DNA from: WGMK01 sp046047315
GTDB lineage: Bacteria > Hydrogenedentota > Hydrogenedentia > Hydrogenedentales > JAEUWI01
Reading direction: 5' to 3'
NCBI GenBank assembly: GCA_046047315.1
Contig: JBJOID010000111.1
Span: 1 to 47,412, forward strand
DNA: 47,412 nt
The first letter of the stretch is position 1; every line of letters starts with the position of its first letter. Position numbers and translations under genes: made by a program. Shown here piece by piece: positions 42,239 through 47,412 of this stretch. A model generated the notes under the pieces. That model was not told where the DNA came from, did no database searches, and saw only the letters and a program-made list of their open reading frames with translations.

Positions 42239-43327
42239 CTACTTCAGCGCCTCGAGCGGTATCCGCCAGCAGCGCACGCGATCCCGCTGCCAGGTGTACG
42301 TTAAGACCACGCCGCCGTCCATGAGTTTCATCGAAGGATAAGAGAACTCGCTCTCCTTGTCGGGGTCGTCCTCCAAGTGGGCGACTGTTTGCCATGTGGC
42401 GCCGTCATCGTTGGAAATAGCCAGGTCCAGCGGGGTGCGGTCTCCCCAGTTCCCGCCGACAGGGTTGTAGCAAAGCAAGACCCGTCCATCGGGAAGACGA
42501 ACTGCTTCGATGCCGCTGTTGTTGTTGGGCAGGGTGGTCTTCTGCAGTGGTGCCCAAGTCTGCCCATAGTCCTTGGACTCGGTTTTCCAAATGAAGCCGT
42601 GCATGGTGCGCACCAGCGCATGCACATGTCCGGGCGTTGATTCCCAGAGGGTGGGCTGAATGCAGTTCATCACCCCCAGGGTTTCCTTATCCGCCTCGAA
42701 ATCGGCCGAACGTGTCCAGGTCTTGCCTTCATCGGTCGAACGGTCCGCAAAGCTGCGCCACCCCTTGATTTCCGTAGAGGCGGGCGCAAGCCAGCTTCCG
42801 TCGCTCAAGATGATGGGTGCGCTGCGCACCGGGCCGCGTCCACCGTTATCGCCCGGAACGAGTTCCACAGGTTCACTCCAAGTGGCGCCATGGTCGGTGC
42901 TCTTCATCCAATAGGTCTGCCAGCCTGAAATTTCCGGTCCGACCTTAAAGAAGTGATAAATCGTATCATCCGCCCCGCGAAACAGCACCGGGTTCCAGTG
43001 TGCGGTCTCATTCACCTTGGCGATACGCGTTGGCTCGCTCCATTTCTTGTCGCTCAGGCGGGAAAACCAGATGCCCACGTCGGGGTGCTTTTCCTTGGTG
43101 CCGGCAAACCACACACTGAGGATATCACCGTTAGCCGCCTGCACCACGGATGATGCATGGCACTGCGCGAAGGGGCGCTGTTGTCCGAACACAAAATCCA
43201 CCGCGCCGCCGGCTTCCCGCACCTTGTTGCCAAAGGCGCCCGGCCCCATGGCCGGTTGTTCCGCCGCCGCCCATTCCGCCATCAACAGCGCGGCGGTCAA
43301 TATTCCCAGTCCAATCAATCGGTTCAT
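42239..43327 (-). CDS. Exported BNR-repeat sialidase-like protein
   Basis: 362 residues with signal peptide MNRLIGLGILTAALLMAEWAAAE. Four Asp-box motifs (S-x-D-x-G-x-T-W) mark a six-bladed propeller: STDHGATWS, STDEGKTWT, SKDYGQTWA and SNDDGATWQ. An early Arg (NKVREAGG) and SSVVQAANGDILSVWFAG fit the sialidase family, but the arginine triad cannot be verified by eye, so activity on sialic acid is uncertain; many PVC homologues probably cleave other sugars. It is the first gene of an operon with a membrane protein and a ceramidase-like hydrolase. The ATG lies just downstream of the convergent edge of the phosphatase gene region. Confidence 0.82.
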   Translation of the reverse strand: MNRLIGLGILTAALLMAEWAAAEQPAMGPGAFGNKVREAGGAVDFVFGQQRPFAQCHASSVVQAANGDILSVWFAGTKEKHPDVGIWFSRLSDKKWSEPTRIAKVNETAHWNPVLFRGADDTIYHFFKVGPEISGWQTYWMKSTDHGATWSEPVELVPGDNGGRGPVRSAPIILSDGSWLAPASTEIKGWRSFADRSTDEGKTWTRSADFEADKETLGVMNCIQPTLWESTPGHVHALVRTMHGFIWKTESKDYGQTWAPLQKTTLPNNNSGIEAVRLPDGRVLLCYNPVGGNWGDRTPLDLAISNDDGATWQTVAHLEDDPDKESEFSYPSMKLMDGGVVLTYTWQRDRVRCWRIPLEALK

Positions 43328-43365
43328 TGCACAACTCCAACACTCTTGTTAAGACCCGGTTTCTG

Positions 43366-43371
43366 TATACT
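43366..43371 (+). promoter_or_regulatory. Possible -10 element of the phosphatase gene
   Basis: TATACT at 43366-43371, 69 bases before ATG 43440; no good -35 is seen (TTGTTA is only 14 bases upstream). This short gap also holds the divergent sialidase start. Confidence 0.3.
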
Positions 43372-43439
43372 AATCATCAAGGAAGGGGTACACAAGGCGC
43401 GGGGTGTTGCTCCGGCTTGATCCGCTTCCAGGAGCCCCC

Positions 43440-44870
43440 ATGACCCTTCGATCCGCCATCGCCGATCTCATCTCGCCCGAGGCCCTGCGCAGTGGACTGT
43501 TGGGACCGCGCCACCCGGAATTCGAGCTTGCCACCCGGCAGAGCCAGCTGCTTCGGGTGACTATTCTGTTAAGCCTTGCGCCATTCCTGCTCGCCATCGT
43601 GATTGGACGATTCCTCCTCACCCGCCAGTGGGAGGGCTTCATTGAGATGCTCATCCTGATTGCAGTGATGATGACCTATGAAGTATGCGTTTTCGTCGCC
43701 GCACGACGAGCGGTGTCAAGAGATCAATCCTTACCGCTATGGTTTTGGCAAGTTAACGCCGTCATTGAGTGCTTTTTCCCGACACTCGCGATATTGCTCT
43801 TGTCGGGCTCCGGCGTTATTCCCCCACATAGGGCCATTATCCTGCCTTGGGTGATTAGCTATTCGATCTTCATGGTGCTCTCCATCCTGAGTCTGAGGCC
43901 ATCGATATCCATAACAGCGGGAATCACCAGTTCGCTTGGTTACGCCTTGTTACTCATCCATTCTCACATGGCTTTCGAGCGGCCGATCGATGACCCCTTG
44001 CCGCCGAACGTGCTGGTGATGGGCGTGCTCAATATCATGTTCGTTGGTGTTTCCGCAGCATGGGTGGCCTGGCGCATCCGTCGGCATGCCATGGCCGAGA
44101 TCATCGAATCCGCCCGACGCCAAACCATCGAGCAGGACCTCGAAGTGGCGGGGCGAATCCAGCAGGGATTGTTGCCACAGGCTCCACCCATGCTGCATGG
44201 TTTTGAAGTGGCAGCATGGAATCGTCCCGCCGTGCATGCCGGCGGCGACTTTTACGACTGGATCACGCTGCCCGATGGTCGCGTGGCCTTGGTGCTGGCG
44301 GATGTCAGTGGGCATGGCCTTGGACCGGCCTTACTGGCTGCACTTTGCCGCTCCTATCTCCGCGCTGCCCTCGCTCAACATGAGGACCTCGGGCAGGCGC
44401 TGAACCTTGTGAACTCCCTGCTGTCGGAGGACCTGCCTGATGGCTGGTTTATCACCACGGTTGTGGCGGTGCTGAATGCGGAAGAAGGGAGCGTTCAACT
44501 CATATCCGCGGGCCATGGTCCCAACCTTCTCTTTCACGCCCTCGATAGTCGCTTCGATGCGTTCCCCGCAGATGCGCCGCCCCTTGGGGTGCTGAAGGCG
44601 TTGCCGCTGGGTGTTGGCCGGCGATTCAAGCTCGAAGTGGGGGACCTGTTGGTGTTGGTGAGCGACGGTTTCCACGAGTGGCCCGCAGCCGATGGGCAAC
44701 GCTTCGGCATCGAGCGCCTTCAAAAAAGCATCTCGGAATCAAGGGAGGATTCCCCAACTTTGCTGATTCAGCGAATGCTTCATGATGTGGAGGGCTTTGT
44801 ACAAGCAAGCCCACAACCTGACGACCTCAGTGCTATTGTGCTGAAACGTACCAATTTGAATGCCGTTTAG
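43440..44870 (+). CDS. Membrane-anchored SpoIIE/RsbU-type PP2C phosphatase
   Basis: 476 residues from ATG 43440, with AGGAG five bases upstream. The first 220 residues carry about six hydrophobic helices (for example LLRVTILLSLAPFLLAIVIG and MVLSILSL). A short helical linker (ESARRQTIEQDLEVAGRIQQ) leads to the SpoIIE phosphatase domain (about 235-470). Metal-binding Asp residues are visible in HAGGDFYDW, LADVSGHGLGPAL, LVSDGFHEW and PDDLSAIVL, with ISAGHGP between them. These enzymes usually dephosphorylate anti-sigma-factor antagonists; no such partner gene is in the window. The signal sensed by the membrane part is unknown. Confidence 0.92.
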   Translation: MTLRSAIADLISPEALRSGLLGPRHPEFELATRQSQLLRVTILLSLAPFLLAIVIGRFLLTRQWEGFIEMLILIAVMMTYEVCVFVAARRAVSRDQSLPLWFWQVNAVIECFFPTLAILLLSGSGVIPPHRAIILPWVISYSIFMVLSILSLRPSISITAGITSSLGYALLLIHSHMAFERPIDDPLPPNVLVMGVLNIMFVGVSAAWVAWRIRRHAMAEIIESARRQTIEQDLEVAGRIQQGLLPQAPPMLHGFEVAAWNRPAVHAGGDFYDWITLPDGRVALVLADVSGHGLGPALLAALCRSYLRAALAQHEDLGQALNLVNSLLSEDLPDGWFITTVVAVLNAEEGSVQLISAGHGPNLLFHALDSRFDAFPADAPPLGVLKALPLGVGRRFKLEVGDLLVLVSDGFHEWPAADGQRFGIERLQKSISESREDSPTLLIQRMLHDVEGFVQASPQPDDLSAIVLKRTNLNAV

Positions 44871-44945
44871 GGGAGTCGAAGCCATGCACAAACCATCGCC
44901 GCCTGGAGCCAAAGGACAGAAGCACGCTCTTCTTGGCAAATTGAA

Positions 44946-45398
44946 ATGAACGCCACGGGAAATCCCCGCATCCGTGTTGCGGCCGCCATCGTCCGTGATA
45001 ACGCCCTTTTCCTCGTGCGACACGAGAAAGACGGGCGCGGCTATTGGATGCTGCCGGGGGGTGGGGTGCAATGGGGTGAAGAAATAGAGGCAGCCCTCAG
45101 ACGGGAGTGGGTAGAAGAAACCGGATTTGAGATAGCGGTGGGGGACTTGTTGCTCGTCAAGGAAAGCATCCATCCCGCGGGTGAACGCCATCTTGTGCAT
45201 ATGATTTTCGAGGGGGATATCGTCGGTGGCGCAGCCAAGCCCTCGGAAGACCCTCGGGTTGTGGAGGCATGCTGGGTGCCCTTAGCTGACTTTGCCACGC
45301 TGGACTTTCGCCCGGACATCGTTCCCGATTTGCTCAAGCTGCTGGATTCAGGAGGGAGTGCCAAGCATCGCTTCCTGCGAAATTCCTGGATGGATTGA
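44946..45398 (+). CDS. Nudix hydrolase
   Basis: 150 residues. The Nudix box is complete: GGGVQWGEEIEAALRREW followed by VEETGFEI, fitting G-x5-E-x7-REUxEExGU. The N-terminal strand RVAAAIVRDNALFLVRHEK and WMLPGGG are typical of small housecleaning or nucleoside-diphosphate-linked pyrophosphatases. The substrate is not deducible. No clear ribosome-binding site precedes ATG 44946. It lies 75 bases after the phosphatase and 87 before the radical SAM gene, all co-oriented. Confidence 0.92.
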   Translation: MNATGNPRIRVAAAIVRDNALFLVRHEKDGRGYWMLPGGGVQWGEEIEAALRREWVEETGFEIAVGDLLLVKESIHPAGERHLVHMIFEGDIVGGAAKPSEDPRVVEACWVPLADFATLDFRPDIVPDLLKLLDSGGSAKHRFLRNSWMD

Positions 45399-45485
45399 GT
45401 CGTTCACGCCCATTGTATCCGGGGCTGAAGCGGGGTATCCTATTGCCGTGCTTGAACTTGCCCGCGTATTGTGGAGGTTGCAGCT

Positions 45486-46952
45486 TTGCGCGTTGCCGTT
45501 TTGAATCCCATGTTTGGCAAGGACTTCACCAAGTCCGCGCGCTGGTTCGCGCGCAGCCGTGGTCGCGTGCAGCGTCATCCAGACTATCTCGCCTCTGCGG
45601 CGGCGGTTCTGGAGCATGCAGGGCATGAAATCCTGTTCATGGACACGCAAGCCAAGAACATGCCGACGGATGTGCTTATACGGGATCACCTGAAGAAGTT
45701 TGCCCCGGACCTTTGTGTCTACCAAGCCACCACCCCGAGCATCTATGCGGACATCGAGTCGGCGCGCTTGTGCCGTGAGGCGGTGGGGGGGATGCACGTG
45801 ATGGTAGGGCCCCACGTGAGCGCGGAGCCGGAGAGCACGCTACGCGCAGCCAACGGTGCGCTCGACGCCGTGGCGCGCCACGAGTTTGACTACACGCTGC
45901 GCGATCTTGCCAATGGCGTGCGAATCGAGGATTGCCTTGGCCTTTCCTACATGAAAGGCGACAGCTACAAGGAAAACCCGAGTCGGCCATACATTGAAGA
46001 TCTGGACGAGCTGCCCTTCCCCGCATGGCACCACCTCGACATGAATGACTATTGGGACGGCGCGAAACTGTTTCCCTTCGTCACCCAGATTACCGCGCGC
46101 GGTTGTAGGTATCGCTGCTCCTATTGCCAGATTCCGCAGGTAATGAACGGTCATGGCTACCGTGCCCACAGCGTGGAGCGGGTGGCGGAGGAGATGCTCC
46201 ACAATAAGCGCATCATTCCCGGGCTGCGCGAGGTGATGTTCGAGGACGACACGCTCACCATGCGCATCGCCCGTGAGCGCCTCATCGCGCTGTGCGAAGA
46301 GATCATCCGGCGCGACGTGAACCTGAGCTGGAGCGCCAATGCCCGCGTGGACCTGAACGACCTTGAAACGCTCAAGCTGATGAAGCGTAGCGGTTGCCGT
46401 ATGTTGTGCGTGGGCTTCGAGTTTGGAGACCAGAAGATCCTCAACAATGTGAAGAAGGGAACCACGGTCGACCAGATGTACACCTTTGCCGAGAATGCGG
46501 CAAAGGCCGGCTTGCGCATTCACGGTTGCTTCATGATTGGCGGTCCCGAGGAAACCCGCGAGACCGCGATGAAGACTATCAAGATGTCGCAGGAACTCAA
46601 GATCGACACCGCCCAGTTCACCGGCGTTGTCGCCTATCCCGGCACCAGCTACTATGACTGGGCCAAGAAATCCGGCGCACTTATTCCCAAGGATTGGCGC
46701 GACTGGGTGACCGACGATTACGAGCAGGCCGCCACGGTGAACCTGCCCACGCTCAGCCAGGAAGAAATCGACGAACTGGTCGATATAGGTTTGCGAAACT
46801 TCTACTTGCGCCCCAGCCAGATGGCCCGCATGGCCCGCAACATCTCCTCATGGGCCGATGTGAAGGCCAAGTTCCACGGCCTCAGTTCCTTCGTCGGATA
46901 CTTCAGCACCAACGGCCGCCGGAATTTCGTGGGCTTCACCGGTAACAACTGA
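45486..46952 (+). CDS. B12-type radical SAM protein (BchE/HpnJ-like architecture)
   Basis: 488 residues. Start chosen at TTG 45486 because GGAGG (45473-45477) lies 8 bases upstream and the product then begins MRVAVLNPMFGKDF. The first 170 residues have a B12-binding fold (HEILFMDTQ, CVYQATTPS, HVMVGPHVSAEPE) but lack the DxHxxG cobalt-ligand motif. The radical SAM domain has ITARGCRYRCSYCQIP (Cys-x3-Cys-x2-Cys) and FEDDTLTM, CVGFEFGDQ and GCFMIGGPEET. It could methylate or rearrange a carbon substrate such as a lipid or cell-wall sugar; no pathway partner lies beside it. The C-terminal 60 residues (from NFYLRPSQ) are helical and family-typical. Confidence 0.88.
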   Translation: MRVAVLNPMFGKDFTKSARWFARSRGRVQRHPDYLASAAAVLEHAGHEILFMDTQAKNMPTDVLIRDHLKKFAPDLCVYQATTPSIYADIESARLCREAVGGMHVMVGPHVSAEPESTLRAANGALDAVARHEFDYTLRDLANGVRIEDCLGLSYMKGDSYKENPSRPYIEDLDELPFPAWHHLDMNDYWDGAKLFPFVTQITARGCRYRCSYCQIPQVMNGHGYRAHSVERVAEEMLHNKRIIPGLREVMFEDDTLTMRIARERLIALCEEIIRRDVNLSWSANARVDLNDLETLKLMKRSGCRMLCVGFEFGDQKILNNVKKGTTVDQMYTFAENAAKAGLRIHGCFMIGGPEETRETAMKTIKMSQELKIDTAQFTGVVAYPGTSYYDWAKKSGALIPKDWRDWVTDDYEQAATVNLPTLSQEEIDELVDIGLRNFYLRPSQMARMARNISSWADVKAKFHGLSSFVGYFSTNGRRNFVGFTGNN

Positions 46953-47041
46953 GAGTTGGACTGATTCGCACGTAACAACACACGGCCGTGCTGGATTGGC
47001 GGAAGCAGGGACACGAGAGGACTGACGCTTCGCCGAAATAG

Positions 47042-47068
47042 AAAAAAGCTCCGCAATCGCGGAGCTTT
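47042..47068 (-). terminator. Rho-independent terminator of the tRNA-Val locus
   Basis: On the minus strand AAAGCTCCGC, a 4-base loop and GCGGAGCTTT (stem 47045-47068) are followed by TTT. It lies 36 bases past the tRNA 3' end. On the plus strand the hairpin has only a short T run, so it may also help end the radical SAM transcript. Confidence 0.85.
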
Positions 47069-47103
47069 GGTCTCGCATCCAAGACGCGAACAAAGGCAAT
47101 AAA

Positions 47104-47149
47104 TGGTGGGCGATACTGGACTCGAACCAGTGGCCTCCGCCGTGTGAAG
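47104..47149 (-). tRNA. 3' half of tRNA-Val(CAC), 5' half missing
   Basis: Minus-strand bases from the anticodon loop to CCA: loop TTCACAC (anticodon CAC), 3' anticodon strand GGCGG, variable AGGCC, perfect T arm ACTGG-TTCGAGT-CCAGT, acceptor ATCGCCC, discriminator A and encoded CCA. The expected 5' partners (CCGCC before the loop, GGGCGAT acceptor strand, D arm) are absent through 47412. The bases before the loop are GAGTC, which cannot form the stem. It is therefore a tRNA fragment and most likely one junction of an element integrated at the anticodon loop. Confidence 0.8.
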
Positions 47150-47344
47150 ACTCAGGATGCTACTCATAACCAATTGGCAGATGGTCACTTAGACCATGAG
47201 CAAGAATCCTCATGCAGTGATTCATGCAGTAAGTCGCCGGATTCACCCCCGGAAATGGACCTTTCCCAACTGGCAGCCATTCTGGCAGCCCTCTCCCCGG
47301 AAGCCCGAAAAGTCCTACGAGAAACGCTGGACGGACTGGATTGA
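47144..47344 (+). CDS. Small hypothetical ORF at the tRNA-Val junction
   Basis: A 66-residue frame from GTG 47144 inside the tRNA anticodon loop region, with no ribosome-binding site. The first 35 residues are Ser/Asp/His/Cys-rich and disordered; the last 30 (MDLSQLAAILAALSPEARK onward) form an amphipathic helix. Such tails occur at the end of some phage-type recombinases, so it could be a remnant of an integrase, but this is speculative. If the tRNA fragment is an attachment junction, the frame belongs to the inserted element. Base composition is less GC-rich between 47150 and 47240 than in the flanking genes. Confidence 0.3.
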   Translation: MKTQDATHNQLADGHLDHEQESSCSDSCSKSPDSPPEMDLSQLAAILAALSPEARKVLRETLDGLD

Positions 47345-47412
47345 GCAGGGCACCGGCATCGGCAGGTGCTTGGTGTGACGACGCAGGGAGAAAGGGCATG
47401 GAAGTCCACTGA

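Noticed and set aside
46942..46979. Direct repeat GTAACAAC (46942-46949 and 46972-46979).
   Set aside because: It is only eight bases and two copies, not linked to a mobile-element end; chance is a sufficient explanation.
47104..47412. Group I intron or a cryptic full tRNA at the tRNA-Val fragment.
   Set aside because: No GGGCGAT acceptor strand or D arm occurs downstream to the window end, and the nearby CAATTGG stretch cannot be folded into a tRNA with the 3' half without extra bases and mismatched stems.

Overview
The window is a GC-rich bacterial chromosome segment with dense, short-spaced genes. The best lineage clue is the 1,584-residue secreted protein at 5949-10700. It ends in an EGEGE-type linker followed by two cysteine-containing dockerin-like modules (core LTELLRIIQLYNAGSF), an architecture I associate with Candidatus Hydrogenedentota and neighbouring PVC-type lineages. 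That assignment is inference; no rRNA gene or other decisive marker is present. The gene mix (many secreted carbohydrate-active enzymes, DUF2961/GH172, ceramidase-like and sialidase-like proteins, type III glutamine synthetase) fits a free-living polymer degrader.

Layout. 1-5744: a partial GT2 glycosyltransferase diverges from a soluble class I HMG-CoA reductase. Then come a TetR regulator with a clear promoter/operator, an R2-like ligand-binding oxidase (R2lox) ending in a strong terminator, a small conserved-looking protein, RNase D and a membrane protein. 5949-12918: three exported proteins in a row, namely the giant modular deacetylase-like protein, an LpqC-like esterase lipoprotein sharing its Asp-rich calcium-binding repeats, and a ChbG/YdjC-type deacetylase. 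12963-16872: gluQ, then the housekeeping cluster yicC-gmk-rpoZ-coaBC. 16901-19776 (minus): serA overlapping icd by TGATG. 20126-25140: an NtrC-type sigma-54 activator with a degenerate receiver domain, an FGGY kinase, a secreted aldose 1-epimerase and a sirtuin.

25141-32578: a consensus sigma-54 promoter drives a type III glutamine synthetase with a strong terminator. It is followed by an orphan hybrid histidine kinase, ATP sulfurylase and a GT4 glycosyltransferase. 32565-40065: a GH172 protein overlapping a YhhN/TMEM86-like membrane protein (minus), an Fe-S rRNA uridine methyltransferase, and a very large cytoplasmic GH13 enzyme. 40108-43327 (minus): an apparent operon of BNR sialidase-like protein, membrane protein and neutral ceramidase-like protein. 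43440-46952: SpoIIE-type phosphatase, Nudix hydrolase and a B12-type radical SAM enzyme. 47042-47412: a terminator and only the 3' half of tRNA-Val(CAC), which looks like the chromosomal junction of an element integrated in the anticodon loop.

How the parts may work together. Nitrogen assimilation can be linked through sigma-54 (activator at 20126, promoter at 25298, glnN). Extracellular polymer processing is represented by the deacetylase/esterase cluster, GH172 and the sialidase-ceramidase set. Several promoters share an extended -10 (TGnTAtAcT). The most distinctive items are the modular protein with its tandem C-terminal modules, the pseudo-receiver sigma-54 activator, the TetR-R2lox pair, and the split tRNA-Val.
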